NCBI GenBank assembly: GCA_900543275.1
Contig: UQQL01000003.1
Coordinates: 1-64,000, forward strand
Reading direction: 5' to 3'
Source: an uncultured Collinsella sp.
Lineage (GTDB): Bacteria > Actinomycetota > Coriobacteriia > Coriobacteriales > Coriobacteriaceae
Length of the DNA: 64,000 nt
In this document: piece after piece, positions 26,533 to 35,539 of the stretch
Numbering within the stretch: position 1 is the first letter of the stretch
How the letters are laid out: every line of letters starts with the position of its first letter
Notes under the pieces: generated by a model
Told to the model about the DNA's origin: nothing
What the model saw: the letters and a program-made list of their open reading frames with translations, nothing else
Database searches by the model: none
Program-made: the position numbers and the translations under genes

Positions 26533-27599
26533 TGTGGGAAGCCGATGACTCTCAGGACCTGTGGGCGACGCCCGGCAACTCGCCGGCGGCATCCATGGCG
26601 CACGGCGAGCGCATGGTGGGCTCGGAGCTGACGGCCGAGGACCTCGATGTCGACCGCACTTTGCGCCCCCAGCGCCTGGACGACTACTGTGGCCAGGAGC
26701 ATATCAAGCAGAGCCTGCGCGTGTTGATCGAAGCGGCGCAGAGCCGTGGCGAGACGCTCGACCACGTGATTTTCTCGGGTCCTCCGGGCCTGGGCAAGAC
26801 CACGCTGGCCACCGTTATCGCCAACGAGCTGGGCGCTCAGATCAAGACCACGAGTGGCCCCGCCATCGCGCGTACGGGCGACCTGGCGGCCATCCTTACT
26901 AACTTGCAGCCGGGCGATGTGCTGTTTATTGACGAGATCCACCGCCTCAACCGTTCGGTCGAGGAGGTCCTGTACCCCGCGATGGAGGACTTTGCGCTCG
27001 ATATCGTGATCGGTAAAGGCCCGGCCGCACGATCGATTCGCCTGGATATCCCCAAGTTTACGCTGGTGGCGGCAACGACCCGCTCGGGTATGTTGACTGG
27101 CCCGCTGCGCGACCGCTTTGGCATTTCATATCGCCTGGATTACTACACGGTCGAAGAACTCGCGCAGATTGTGACGCGCTCGGCGTCCATCCTGGGCGTG
27201 ACGATCGACCACCCCAGTGCGCTCGAGATCGGCTCGCGTTCGCGCGGCACGCCACGTCTTGCCAACCGCCTGCTCAAGCGCGTGCGCGATTACGCACAGG
27301 TGCGCGGCAACGGCCCTATCGAGCTCGATATCTGCCGCCAGGCGCTCGAGTTCTTCGAGATCGATGAGCTTGGTCTGGACTGGATGGATATTCGCATTTT
27401 GGAGACACTCGCTAAGACGTTCTTCGGACGTGCCGTGGGCCTGACAACGCTTGCCAGCGCGGTGGGCGAGGACCCGGGAACGCTCGAGGATGTCTATGAG
27501 CCCTATCTGCTGCAGTGCGGCTTGATGATTCGCACGCCCCAGGGCCGCCAGGCAACGCTTCGCACCTTTGAGCACTTGGGGATTGAACCTACCATTTAG
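26532..27599 (+). CDS. ruvB: Holliday junction ATPase RuvB
   Basis: A 355-residue AAA+ motor that drives branch migration with RuvA. Walker A is [11 protein letters not shown], Walker B is [15 protein letters not shown], sensor I is [18 protein letters not shown], the arginine/sensor II region is [15 protein letters not shown], and the C-terminal winged helix has [16 protein letters not shown] and PQGRQAT. The ATG at 26532 shares its first base with the ruvA stop; a GTG at 26529 is an alternative. It is the last gene of ruvCAB. Confidence 0.97.
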   Translation: MWEADDSQDLWATPGNSPAASMAHGERMVGSELTAEDLDVDRTLRPQRLDDYCGQEHIKQSLRVLIEAAQSRGETLDHVIFSGPPGLGKTTLATVIANELGAQIKTTSGPAIARTGDLAAILTNLQPGDVLFIDEIHRLNRSVEEVLYPAMEDFALDIVIGKGPAARSIRLDIPKFTLVAATTRSGMLTGPLRDRFGISYRLDYYTVEELAQIVTRSASILGVTIDHPSALEIGSRSRGTPRLANRLLKRVRDYAQVRGNGPIELDICRQALEFFEIDELGLDWMDIRILETLAKTFFGRAVGLTTLASAVGEDPGTLEDVYEPYLLQCGLMIRTPQGRQATLRTFEHLGIEPTI

Positions 27600-27675
27600 G
27601 GCGCTTTGTTTTGGCGGGCTGTTAAGCTATCGCTGAGCATTGGATAAACATATCGCCATTCATCGGTTACGGGTG

Positions 27676-27703
27676 TTTTACTATTGCGCGCCCGTGCTAT
27701 GCT
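27676..27703 (+). promoter_or_regulatory. Candidate fhs promoter
   Basis: TTTTAC (27676-27681) and TATGCT (27698-27703) are spaced by 16 bp, about 40 bp before the fhs start codon. Confidence 0.4.
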
Positions 27704-27743
27704 GAATTGGTCTTTTTCTCATTCGGTAACGAAAGGACCGCCC

Positions 27744-29411
27744 ATGCCTACTGACATCGAAATCGCACGTTCTGTCACGCCGCTGCCTATTACCGAGGTG
27801 GCCAAGAACGCCGGCGTCGACGTTAAGCACCTGATTCCGTACGGCTTCGACAAGGCTAAGGTCGACTATTCACTGCTCAACGAGCCGACCGATCACCAGG
27901 CCAAGCTCGTCCTCGTGACCGCTATCAACCCAACGCCTGCGGGCGAGGGTAAGACCACCACGACCATCGGTCTGGCCGATGGCTTGCGCCGACGCGGCGT
28001 CAAGAGTGCCGTGGCCCTGCGCGAGCCTTCGCTCGGCCCCGTCTTTGGCGTTAAGGGCGGCGCTGCCGGCGGCGGCTGGGCTCAGGTCATCCCCATGGAG
28101 GATATCAACCTGCACTTTACCGGCGACTTCCATGCCATCGGTGCTGCCAACAACCTGCTGGCCGCCATGCTTGATAACCACATCCAGCAGGGCAACCAGC
28201 TCGGTATCGACGTTAAACGCATCACTTGGAAGCGCGTCGTCGATATGAACGACCGTCAGCTGCGCCACGTCATCGACGGTATTGGCGGTAAGGCCCAGGG
28301 CGTGCCGCGCGAGGACGGCTTCGATATCACCGTCGCCTCCGAGGTCATGGCAATCCTGTGCCTGTCTACGAGCATTAACGACCTCAAGGAGCGCCTGGGC
28401 GAGATCGTCGTCGGCTACAGCTTTGCCGGCGAGCCCGTCCGTGCCCGCGACCTTAAGGCCCAGGGTGCCATGGCCGCGTTGCTTAAGGACGCGCTCAAGC
28501 CCAACCTGGTGCAAACGCTCGAGGGCACGCCCGCGTTTGTCCACGGCGGCCCCTTCGCCAACATTGCCCACGGCTGCAACTCTATCATGGCCACGCGTAT
28601 GGCGATGCGCTTTGGCGATGTCGCCATTACCGAGGCCGGCTTCGGTGCCGATCTGGGTGCCGAGAAGTTCCTCGACATCAAGTGCCGCATGACGGGCGTT
28701 CGCCCCAGCGCCGTCGTGATCGTCGCGACCGCTCGTGCGCTGAAGTACAACGGTGGCGTCGCCAAGGCCGACCTCAACGAGGAGAACCTCGAGGCACTCA
28801 AGGCCGGCATGCCCAACCTGCTGCGTCACGTCGACAACATCCAGAACGTTTATGGTCTGCCCTGTGTGGTCGCCATCAACCGCTTCCCGACGGACACCGA
28901 GGCTGAGCTTGCGCTCATCGAGTCCGAGTGCCAGAAGCTCGGCGTCAACGTTAAGCTTTCCGAGGTCTGGGCCAAGGGCGGCGAGGGCGCGCTCGAGCTT
29001 GCCGATGAGGTCATGCGTCTGATTGAGCAGCCGAGCGAGCTCAAGTTTGCCTATGAGGACGGCGCCGATGTCGCCGACGCTCTTGAGGCCATTGCCACCA
29101 AGGTCTACCGCGCCGATGGCGTTGACTTTACGCCGGCCGCCAAGCGCCAGCTCGCCGAGCTGCGCGAGAACGGCTTTGGCAACCTGCCGGTGTGCGTGGC
29201 CAAGACGCAGTACAGCTTTAGCGACAACGCCAAGGCCCTGGGCGCTCCCGAGAACTTCCGCATCACGGTGCGCGAGCTTAAGGTTTCCGCCGGTGCCCAC
29301 TTTGTGGTCGCACTGACCGGCAGTGTTCTGACCATGCCGGGCCTGCCCAAGGTCCCCGCGGCTGAGAACATCGACGTCGACAACGACGGCAACATCACCG
29401 GCCTGTTCTAA
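27744..29411 (+). CDS. fhs: Formate--tetrahydrofolate ligase
   Basis: A 555-residue enzyme that makes 10-formyl-THF from formate, THF and ATP, the entry of formate into one-carbon metabolism. The P-loop is [18 protein letters not shown], and [19 protein letters not shown] is the family hallmark. [15 protein letters not shown] ([20 protein letters not shown]) and the C-terminal [16 protein letters not shown] are conserved. Length is exactly typical. The ATG at 27744 has GAAAGGA upstream; in-frame codons further up lack a site. It is monocistronic, with promoter and terminator visible. Its partners fchA and folD lie 13 kb away in the window. Confidence 0.97.
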   Translation: MPTDIEIARSVTPLPITEVAKNAGVDVKHLIPYGFDKAKVDYSLLNEPTDHQAKLVLVTAINPTPAGEGKTTTTIGLADGLRRRGVKSAVALREPSLGPVFGVKGGAAGGGWAQVIPMEDINLHFTGDFHAIGAANNLLAAMLDNHIQQGNQLGIDVKRITWKRVVDMNDRQLRHVIDGIGGKAQGVPREDGFDITVASEVMAILCLSTSINDLKERLGEIVVGYSFAGEPVRARDLKAQGAMAALLKDALKPNLVQTLEGTPAFVHGGPFANIAHGCNSIMATRMAMRFGDVAITEAGFGADLGAEKFLDIKCRMTGVRPSAVVIVATARALKYNGGVAKADLNEENLEALKAGMPNLLRHVDNIQNVYGLPCVVAINRFPTDTEAELALIESECQKLGVNVKLSEVWAKGGEGALELADEVMRLIEQPSELKFAYEDGADVADALEAIATKVYRADGVDFTPAAKRQLAELRENGFGNLPVCVAKTQYSFSDNAKALGAPENFRITVRELKVSAGAHFVVALTGSVLTMPGLPKVPAAENIDVDNDGNITGLF

Positions 29412-29436
29412 GTCTGCTGTCCATAGCTGCTAGCCC

Positions 29437-29473
29437 GCCCCGCCGTGCCCGCAAGGCCCGGCGGGGCTTTTTT
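29437..29473 (+). terminator. Terminator of fhs
   Basis: A 9-bp stem GCCCCGCCG / CGGCGGGGC (29437-29445 with 29459-29467) is followed by six T. Confidence 0.92.
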
Positions 29474-29590
29474 ATCCTTAGGCCCGCGCATGTCTTGTAG
29501 ATACCGACGGGCTCTGCCCATCATAGGCTTTTGCGCGGGTAGAATGCATGGATAACTTGAGGCTCACGCGCGACGGAAAGGAATCGTTGC

Positions 29591-30580
29591 ATGGATCAGG
29601 ACAAGACAACCGTGATGGGCGGCTACGGTTCCGCGCAGGCTGGCGATAGCGCCGATGCGACCCGCGTTGTTCCCAACCCCGGTTATACCGACCCCGCCGC
29701 GACGCAGCCTTCTGCCGAGCCCACCCGGGTTATGGGCTATGGCGACACGGCGCAGGATTCTTACGCTGCATCTTCGCAAGGCCCCTATGGCAATGCAGCT
29801 CCGGACCCGTTTGATTACGCGCCGCAGGATTCTTATGCCGCCTCGACGCCGAATCCCTATGATGACCTGCCACAAAATCCCATTCCGCAGCCTCAGCAGA
29901 CGACGTATATGCCTCGCACGGCGCAGTCTCGCCACGAGTCGCGCGAGCCGTATCGCGAGTACCCCAAGTCGATTCCGCAATATGGCGAGGACGAGGAGAA
30001 GAAGCCGTCGCGTTCGTCGAGCGTGATCAAGAAGATCCTCATCGTGCTGGCGATCTTCTTTGCGCTGTCGGTTGTGTTTGCCATTGTGTCGGGCATGCTC
30101 AACAAACGAGGGAGTTCAACGGCCGATACCGCTGCCGAGCAAACCGAGTCCGCCTCGTCTAGCACCGTCGATCTGAGCGATATCCCGGGGCAGTACTGGT
30201 CCAACGCCAAGAAACTTCTCAAGTCGCGCGGCGCCAATCTTTCGAATGCCGTGGTCCTGACTGATGATGGCTCAACGCCCGTCATCGATGCCAACTGGGT
30301 CGTTACTTCTGCTTACTATAACGACAGCGGCAACCTCGAAATTCAACTCAAGCACAAGAATAGCTCGGGCAACTCGCCCGACGGCCAAAGCGGTACCGAC
30401 AGCTCGAGTTCCAATACGCTGGAGGACTTGAGCAACAAGGCACAGGAGCTTGGGGATAAGGTCCAAGAGCTGGGCGACACGGCCCAGAACCTGGGCGACA
30501 CCGCTCAGAACTTGGGCGGCATGGCGACGGATGCCTGGAACGCTCTGCAAAACGGCATCTCGGGCGCTCAGGGAAACTAG
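29591..30580 (+). CDS. Membrane-anchored protein with PASTA-like region, unknown function
   Basis: A 329-residue protein that I do not recognise as a named family. Residues 1-~140 are a Pro/Gln/Tyr/Ser-rich cytoplasmic part with degenerate short repeats (DSYAAS, PNPYDD). One membrane helix follows at ~146-168 (KKILIVLAIFFALSVVFAIV). Outside, ~196-258 looks like a single PASTA-like fold (DIPGQYWSNAKKLLKSRGAN). The last ~50 residues contain a repeated heptad-like QELGDTAQNLGD pattern that could form a coiled coil. PASTA modules often bind peptidoglycan; this role is a guess. It converges on the CDF gene with a 12-nt gap. Confidence 0.65.
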   Translation: MDQDKTTVMGGYGSAQAGDSADATRVVPNPGYTDPAATQPSAEPTRVMGYGDTAQDSYAASSQGPYGNAAPDPFDYAPQDSYAASTPNPYDDLPQNPIPQPQQTTYMPRTAQSRHESREPYREYPKSIPQYGEDEEKKPSRSSSVIKKILIVLAIFFALSVVFAIVSGMLNKRGSSTADTAAEQTESASSSTVDLSDIPGQYWSNAKKLLKSRGANLSNAVVLTDDGSTPVIDANWVVTSAYYNDSGNLEIQLKHKNSSGNSPDGQSGTDSSSSNTLEDLSNKAQELGDKVQELGDTAQNLGDTAQNLGGMATDAWNALQNGISGAQGN

Positions 30581-30592
30581 CTGTTAAGCGGG

Positions 30593-31774
30593 CTACAGCC
30601 GCTCGGCCGGACGGTCGGGCGAGCTAAAGCCCGAGTCAAACGTAACGACGCATGAGGCATTGGGTCGGCGCTCGTGCACGATGCGCGTGACGAGCTCCAG
30701 CAGCTCCTCGTCGGATATGTCAAAGCCGTCGGGACGCACAAGGTCAAACGAAACGAACCCGTCGTGCTCGTGCAGGTCGTGGATGGAGAGCGCGGGGTCG
30801 ATCTGCATGATGCCGCGCTTGACCCAGCCGCGCAGGTCGTCGCCGGTGGTGGCGATGGGGTCACAGTGCAACGTGATGCCGATGCCCATCTGGCGCTTGA
30901 TGTCGTGCTCGATGGTGTCCAAAATCTCGTGGTGCTCAAATGCGTCGCCCTCGCCGGGCATCTCCACGTGGGCGCTGGCAAACTGACGACCGGGGCCGTA
31001 GTCGTGCACCATCAGGTCGTGTGTGCCCAAGACCTGCGGATAGGACATGATCTTGTCGCGGATTGCCTGAACGAGCTTGGGGTCGGGCGCTTGTCCCAGC
31101 AACGGGCTGATGGCGTCGCGCACTAGACCCATGCCGCTGATGCAGATGAAGATGCCCACACCCAGGCCTGCCCAGCCATCGAGGTCAAAGCCGGTCGTCT
31201 GCGAAATAAGCGCCGCCATCAAGACCGAACCCGAGGTGATGACGTCGTTTTTGGAGTCCTGTGCTGTGGCAATGAGTGTTTCGGAATCGATACGGTTGCC
31301 CAGCGCGCGGTTGAATGCGGCCATCCAGAATTTGACGAGCATGGACAAGACGAGAGCGGCTAGGGAGACCAGCGTGTAGGCGGTGGGGGAGGGCTTGATG
31401 ATCTTGGTGACCGACTCGAGGATCAGGTTGATGCCGACGGCGCAAACCAGGACGGCGACGAACAGACCGGCTAGGTACTCGTAGCGGCCGTGGCCATAGG
31501 GGTGGCCTTCGTCTGCCGGGCGGCTGGCAAGGCGGAACCCGAGCAGGCTTACGATGTTGCTCGAGGCATCGGAGAGGTTGTTGAAAGCGTCGGCGATGAG
31601 CGAGACAGAGCCGGCGAGCAGGCCCGCGATGCCCTTGGCCAGGCACAGCGTGATATTGAGGCCAATGCAGATGAGGCTTGCGGCGAAGCCCGCGTTGGTG
31701 CGGCAGGAGGTATCGACCGGCTCGCCCTCGCTGCCGGGAACAAGCGTATGTACCAGCCGATTTACAAATAGCAT
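30593..31774 (-). CDS. Cation diffusion facilitator, Mn-clade-like
   Basis: A 393-residue metal/proton antiporter with six membrane helices and a C-terminal cytoplasmic domain of unusual length (DHDLMVHDYGPGRQFASAHVEMPG-type ferredoxin-like fold). In helix II the site reads DAFNNLSD and in helix V DSKND. This N/D plus DxxxD pattern resembles MntE-type manganese exporters more than zinc exporters (HxxxD). GHPYGHGRYEYL is the classic family motif. The start at 31774 has GAGGA about 8 nt upstream on the minus strand; upstream in-frame ATGs lack a site. Metal choice is inferred from motifs only. Confidence 0.88.
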   Translation of the reverse strand: MLFVNRLVHTLVPGSEGEPVDTSCRTNAGFAASLICIGLNITLCLAKGIAGLLAGSVSLIADAFNNLSDASSNIVSLLGFRLASRPADEGHPYGHGRYEYLAGLFVAVLVCAVGINLILESVTKIIKPSPTAYTLVSLAALVLSMLVKFWMAAFNRALGNRIDSETLIATAQDSKNDVITSGSVLMAALISQTTGFDLDGWAGLGVGIFICISGMGLVRDAISPLLGQAPDPKLVQAIRDKIMSYPQVLGTHDLMVHDYGPGRQFASAHVEMPGEGDAFEHHEILDTIEHDIKRQMGIGITLHCDPIATTGDDLRGWVKRGIMQIDPALSIHDLHEHDGFVSFDLVRPDGFDISDEELLELVTRIVHERRPNASCVVTFDSGFSSPDRPAERL

Positions 31775-31992
31775 AGCGGTCGTCCTCACAATCATGTTTA
31801 AGGGGATAGTGTAGCTCGCGCGGAGGCGCTGTGCACCGATGCTCAGAAAATGCAGCAATGGTCTGCCGGTGTTAACGAGCGAGCCTTCTCGTCTGCCTGG
31901 GTGGTCCATTTTGGGCCACATGGGTATGGGCATGTGCCTGTTTGCTCGACATACTTAACGTCGACAGCCCCTGTGCAAAGGAGGACGTTTCC

Positions 31993-33330
31993 ATGGACGA
32001 GATGTTTGCCATTAAATGTCAAAACTGCGGCGGCCCTATGTACTCGCACCAGGCTAAGCGCAGCTTTGAGTGCACCTATTGCGGCGCGGTCATTCCGTGG
32101 CAGGCGGACGCCGGAGAGCCCAAGAGCGCTTTGGGCATTCGCCATACGCCGTTGACGGTGGTGGATGGACTGCTCAAGCTCACGCATGTGTCGCAACTCG
32201 AGCGCCCGGAGGACCCGGACTGGTATTTCTTCAATTCGCACTGGCGCAATCAGTCGGTCCAGGAACACCTGCTGTGGGAGGATCGCGGCACGGCGCAGGA
32301 GTTCCAAGAGGCCACACATGTGAGCATTCCTTGCCCCTTCTGCGGAGCGTCCTTTGAGGGTGAGTCAACGCAGCGTGTGTTTGAGTGCCCGTCCTGCGGC
32401 AACAAGATCGGCATTGCCGACCTGCTCAAGCCCGGTACGTTTAGCAAACGTCTGACCATGGGCGTGGGTGCGGAGTATGTGCCGGAGCAGGGTATTCCCT
32501 GCGAAATCTCACCGCAGCAGGCACGTGCCAACGCGCTGCAGCTGGTGCGCCAGTACCCGGATGCCTTTGCCGGGCACGATGTGGAAGACGCGATCCAAAA
32601 CGACATGATGCTCTTCTATTTCCCCATGGCGCTGGCGGACCTGCGTATGATGGCGAGCTTCCCGGGCAAGGGCCTGAGCAAGGAAACCCTGGTGTACTAC
32701 GAGGTGCTCGACTGGGCGTATCCGCGGGCAAACTATCTGGATGTTCGCCTTATGGGCATTTTGGAGCCGTGGGACTTTGCCAAGGTTGGGCCGTTTGACC
32801 CGGCCATGCAGGAAGGTGACTTTCGCGTTGTCTCCGTCGATGCGTCTACCAAGGACCAGGTGGTCATTGATAAGTTGGCGCTCGACATTGCCGGCAACGA
32901 TGCCGAGGCGGTGCTGGGGTTCAATAAAAAGAGCATCCGCACTTGGGCGCGCAAGGCCCGCAAGCATAAGGACGGCCTGGTGATGGTGCCGGTGTACTTT
33001 GTCGATCGTCCGGCGACGGACAGCCGCGATGGCGAGCAGGTGCGCATTGCCGTAAACGGCCAGACGAGCCGCGCGGCAGCGGTGGTGTTTAGCGACAAGC
33101 GCGAGACGCATGTGGTGGCGTCGCTCAATCCGAGTCTGCATCTGTCCGGCGAAAGTACCGTGCATGCCACGCCCATCGAGGTCAAATACGTTAAATCGCC
33201 CTTCCTATACCAGATCGTGCGCCGTGGAGGTGGCGATCAACCGCGCCAGGTTGCAGCGGCAGCTGAGGGTTCCTACCGAGAAGAAAAGCCCAAACGCAAG
33301 GGATTGTTCGCTGCGATTTTTGGTAAGTAG
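31993..33330 (+). CDS. Protein with two zinc ribbons, unknown function
   Basis: A 445-residue cytoplasmic protein with two CxxC...CxxC zinc ribbons: CQNCGG...CTYCG near residues 9-37 and CPFCG...CPSCG near 112-137. The remainder is mixed alpha/beta with no motif that I recognise; the tail is basic (PKRKGLFAAIFGK). The ribosome site AAAGGAGG lies 8 nt before the ATG. It is divergent from the CDF gene across ~220 bp. The ribbons suggest nucleic-acid or protein contacts, but this is only general knowledge of the fold. Confidence 0.75.
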   Translation: MDEMFAIKCQNCGGPMYSHQAKRSFECTYCGAVIPWQADAGEPKSALGIRHTPLTVVDGLLKLTHVSQLERPEDPDWYFFNSHWRNQSVQEHLLWEDRGTAQEFQEATHVSIPCPFCGASFEGESTQRVFECPSCGNKIGIADLLKPGTFSKRLTMGVGAEYVPEQGIPCEISPQQARANALQLVRQYPDAFAGHDVEDAIQNDMMLFYFPMALADLRMMASFPGKGLSKETLVYYEVLDWAYPRANYLDVRLMGILEPWDFAKVGPFDPAMQEGDFRVVSVDASTKDQVVIDKLALDIAGNDAEAVLGFNKKSIRTWARKARKHKDGLVMVPVYFVDRPATDSRDGEQVRIAVNGQTSRAAAVVFSDKRETHVVASLNPSLHLSGESTVHATPIEVKYVKSPFLYQIVRRGGGDQPRQVAAAAEGSYREEKPKRKGLFAAIFGK

Positions 33331-33446
33331 GGGAGTGGTGCCGGGGCGTCGGGCTGCATCGCAAGGTCATGAGACGAACTTAAGACTGCTGGGAACGTGC
33401 TACCATTGCCGATAGCCTTAATCTTGTAAGAAGCGGAGGCCAGATT

Positions 33447-33818
33447 ATGGGTTTTGCGGATCAGCAGCTTCAGCTTCAGGTACCGTATTCTCCTGACGAC
33501 ACGTTTAATGCCTTGAAGGCAGCTATGGAAAAGCTGCCTAAAGTAAAAGTTGATAGTGCATCGCCCACAACAAGAACAGTTGCAGCCGAGATTGGTATGA
33601 GCCTTTGGTCTTGGGGCGAAAATATCAGTATTTCGGTTGTTCCAGTTGAAGGCGGATCTGGCGTTACTGTCAAGTCGTCATCTAAGGTCAGGGCAAACGT
33701 ATTAAACGGGGGCAAAAATGCAAAGAATATTGCCAAGATAGTCGATGCCCTATCGAAGGAGCTCGAGCGGTATCCGCAGGTTTCACAGACTATTGAGACG
33801 CTGGCGGATAGTGGTTGA
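33447..33818 (+). CDS. Small hypothetical protein, probably the N-terminal part of a SHOCT protein
   Basis: A 123-residue protein beginning MGFADQQLQLQVPYSPDDTF. It looks like a compact alpha/beta domain (DTFNALKAAMEKLPKVKV... IVDALSKELERYPQVSQTI). No family is recognised. GC content and codon use drop somewhat compared with neighbours. A ribosome site GGAGG lies upstream (33436-33439 region). A SHOCT motif follows at once in the +1 frame and overlaps its stop. The native product may therefore be a single longer protein; see the separate finding. Confidence 0.7.
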   Translation: MGFADQQLQLQVPYSPDDTFNALKAAMEKLPKVKVDSASPTTRTVAAEIGMSLWSWGENISISVVPVEGGSGVTVKSSSKVRANVLNGGKNAKNIAKIVDALSKELERYPQVSQTIETLADSG

Positions 33819-33915
33819 TGTAGTTGCAAGGCTTGAGAGGCTTGCAGCACTGCGTGAGAGTGGAGTACTTACCGAGGAAGAGTTTGCTGCAGAAAAGGCA
33901 AAAATCCTTTCGTAA
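33811..33915 (+). CDS. SHOCT-domain peptide or frameshifted tail of the preceding gene
   Basis: Starting at GTG 33811, 34 codons encode VDVVARLERLAALRESGV then LTEEEFAAEKAKILS. This is a textbook SHOCT motif (short helices, often at protein C-termini, thought to mediate oligomerisation). It lies +1 relative to the upstream gene and overlaps its last 8 nt. One extra base near 33811-33816 would explain the split, so it may be a real frameshift, a sequencing error or a coupled small gene. I see no independent ribosome site. Confidence 0.6.
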   Translation: MVDVVARLERLAALRESGVLTEEEFAAEKAKILS

Positions 33916-34066
33916 TCAGACACGATGGTTGGATTTGCATTCTATTATTGAACTTGTTTATACCAGGCTGAAAACATCGTGTGTAATAAAGGTGCGTAGT
34001 AGCCTCGTCTTGATTGGCGGATGTAAATAAACGGTGGAACGGCTGTAAAAGAGCCTTGCCACTGGG

Positions 34067-34172
34067 TAAAATCAGGATGTGCCGCGGAACCCGCTCCTCA
34101 GTCGGTCAACTTTGGAAGCGCGGGCAACGCAGGTGCTATCGTCTTAAAGGGTCGGCTGCAACCGACCCTTTT
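34067..34172 (+). ncRNA. Putative ~95-nt RNA convergent to a small peptide gene
   Basis: A possible -10 (TAAAAT, 34067-34072) is followed by GCCGCGGAA (34081-34089), GGGCAACGC (34122-34130) and a hairpin terminator ending near 34172. No reading frame fits. The same three blocks occur in the same order in the leader of the opposing small peptide gene. I find no clear -35. Expression is not demonstrated. Confidence 0.35.
34147..34172. terminator. Bidirectional hairpin between the putative RNA and the small peptide gene
   Basis: A perfect 9-bp stem AAGGGTCGG / CCGACCCTT (34147-34155 with 34162-34170) is flanked by T on the plus side and by AAA on the other, so it can end transcripts from both sides. 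Confidence 0.8.
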
Positions 34173-34194
34173 CTATGACTCCCTTCGCTATCCG

Positions 34195-34287
34195 TTACTG
34201 CTTATATTCCCGCCAGATCGAGTAGAGGTTCCGGGCAATGCCGGTCACATACATCGAGAGGCGCAGGATTTCAAGAAACAAGTTCAT
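34195..34287 (-). CDS. 30-residue hydrophobic peptide, type I toxin-like
   Basis: On the minus strand an ATG at 34287 opens a 30-codon frame beginning MNLFLEILRLSMYVTGIA and ending in the charged tail IWREYKQ. A purine-rich GGGGTGAAG ends 4 nt before it. The peptide is one hydrophobic/amphipathic helix with a charged C-terminus, the usual shape of type I toxins such as Fst, but without sequence identity that I can claim. It ends 23 nt before a bidirectional hairpin, and a putative RNA runs toward it from the other side. Function is inferred from layout only. Confidence 0.5.
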   Translation of the reverse strand: MNLFLEILRLSMYVTGIARNLYSIWREYKQ

Positions 34288-34355
34288 AGGCTTCACCCCA
34301 ATCGGAGATCGGAGCGTTGCCCGCAGGCGGATTCCGCGGCGGTCAAGATTTTACC
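34288..34355 (-). promoter_or_regulatory. Leader of the small peptide gene, homologous to the opposing putative RNA
   Basis: Read on the minus strand, GGTAAAATC (34347-34355), GCCGCGGAA (34332-34340) and GGGCAACGC (34314-34322) repeat the plus-strand blocks at 34065-34073, 34081-34089 and 34122-34130. The TAAAAT to GCCGCGG distance is 7 versus 8 nt, so both may be a -10 box plus the RNA 5' end. Confidence 0.5.
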
Positions 34356-34430
34356 TCACAGGCCGCGGTGGGAGACATCTTACCCATCCCATGGTTTGGA
34401 ACAGTGTCGATCTAACGGGCAATCAAGCCT

Positions 34431-34652
34431 CTAGCTCTTTTTGAATTGAGCAAGCATCTGCCCGAAGAAGCTTAGTTCGGATGGCTCATAAATGAGCGAA
34501 CCGCCGTCCGCGGTCCTGTAGACGCCGCAGGGGAGGTAACGCCCGTCGGGGAGGACATAGAGGTTGGCTTCTTCCTTTAGTCCTGCTGGAAATAGCGGAA
34601 TCCCGTTTTCGTCCACTTGGAACTCGTCTATATTTGCGACCTCTCTTTCCAT
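34431..34652 (-). CDS. Small hypothetical protein downstream of the ADP-ribosylglycohydrolase gene
   Basis: A 73-residue acidic protein beginning MEREVANIDEFQVDENGIPL. The pattern VLPDGRYLPCGVYRTADGGSLIYEP suggests a small beta-sheet. I do not recognise a family. It starts 35 nt after the ADP-ribosylglycohydrolase gene on the same strand and is probably in its operon. It could be a partner or target of that enzyme, but nothing in the sequence proves this. Confidence 0.6.
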   Translation of the reverse strand: MEREVANIDEFQVDENGIPLFPAGLKEEANLYVLPDGRYLPCGVYRTADGGSLIYEPSELSFFGQMLAQFKKS

Positions 34653-34687
34653 GATGCCCCCTGGTCAGTTTCTATCGTAAGTGCGCC

Positions 34688-35476
34688 CTAAAACAAACAC
34701 TGCTCAATCAGCTCTTTTCCGCGTAGGGTGTCGACCCACTCCTGCGGGATGGCTTTGAGACCGTATGCCGTGCCTGCGAGGGCGCCGGCGACGGCTGCGG
34801 TGGTGTCGGTGTCGTCGCCCAGGTTGACGGCGGCAAGCACGCAATCTTTGTAGCTGTTAGTGTTGACGAAACACCAGGTGGCTGCCTTAAGCGTGTCGCG
34901 CACGAAGCCACCTGACCTGATCTCCTGCTCAGGCACGCCTTTCAGATGGAGTGCCCACGAGGGGAGCACGTCGTTCATCACATCTCTCATCAGCTCGACA
35001 AATATGACGCATGCACCGGTCGACGTTCTGTGGGCGTGCGTAATCGCGGAGACCTTGCTGACCTCTTCGTCTGTCGCATCGGTGAACGCCAGGGGAGCGA
35101 TGCGCATGAGCGATCCGTTGCCGTTGTCGCGCTCGCCGGAGCCTCCTTTGCCGGTGTGCAGGGCGCGGGCGGTCGTACCGCCGTAATCGAAAACGCCGTC
35201 GATCGTATACTCGCTACGGGCAATCCAGCCTACGAACTTGTCGCGCATGTCCTCGGTGTCAATGCGGCCGAGCTCTCTGATGGAGTCGCAGGTGGCGAGC
35301 GTCATAGATGTGTCGTCGCTCCAGGTGCCGGCGGGCTGCTCGTGCGTGCCGTAGCCGATCATGTCGGTGCATTCGAACGTGCCACGAGGTCTGAACTCGT
35401 AGGGAACGCCCAGCGCGTCACCGACGGCAAGCCCATAGATGCAGTCGCGCAGTGTTGTTTTCGGTCTGTGTGTCAT
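34688..35476 (-). CDS. ADP-ribosylglycohydrolase family protein
   Basis: A 262-residue all-helical enzyme of the DraG/ARH family, which removes ADP-ribose from proteins, nucleic acids or small molecules. Metal-site motifs are visible at both ends: GLAVGDALGVPYEF with GTWSDDTSMTLATCDS, and GDDTDTTAAVAGALAG near the C-terminus. Length is typical. GAGG-type ribosome site just before the start on the minus strand. The neighbours (73-residue protein, DUF1016 nuclease) look accessory. No ADP-ribosyltransferase is visible nearby, so the substrate is unknown. Confidence 0.9.
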   Translation of the reverse strand: MTHRPKTTLRDCIYGLAVGDALGVPYEFRPRGTFECTDMIGYGTHEQPAGTWSDDTSMTLATCDSIRELGRIDTEDMRDKFVGWIARSEYTIDGVFDYGGTTARALHTGKGGSGERDNGNGSLMRIAPLAFTDATDEEVSKVSAITHAHRTSTGACVIFVELMRDVMNDVLPSWALHLKGVPEQEIRSGGFVRDTLKAATWCFVNTNSYKDCVLAAVNLGDDTDTTAAVAGALAGTAYGLKAIPQEWVDTLRGKELIEQCLF

Positions 35477-35539
35477 GGAAAGCTCCTCTTTTCCCGGGTG
35501 ATGTGGAGCGCCGTCGGGCGTTTCGGTCGCAACGTGCTG

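Noticed and set aside
31895..31945. A third copy of the TGGGnCAnnTGnCCCA motif upstream of the zinc-ribbon gene
   Set aside because: Only the left half (TGGGCCACATGG) fits; the right half is not conserved.
34238..34444. A 68-codon plus-strand frame
   Set aside because: It runs antisense to the small peptide gene and its leader, has no ribosome site and is Arg-rich without features.
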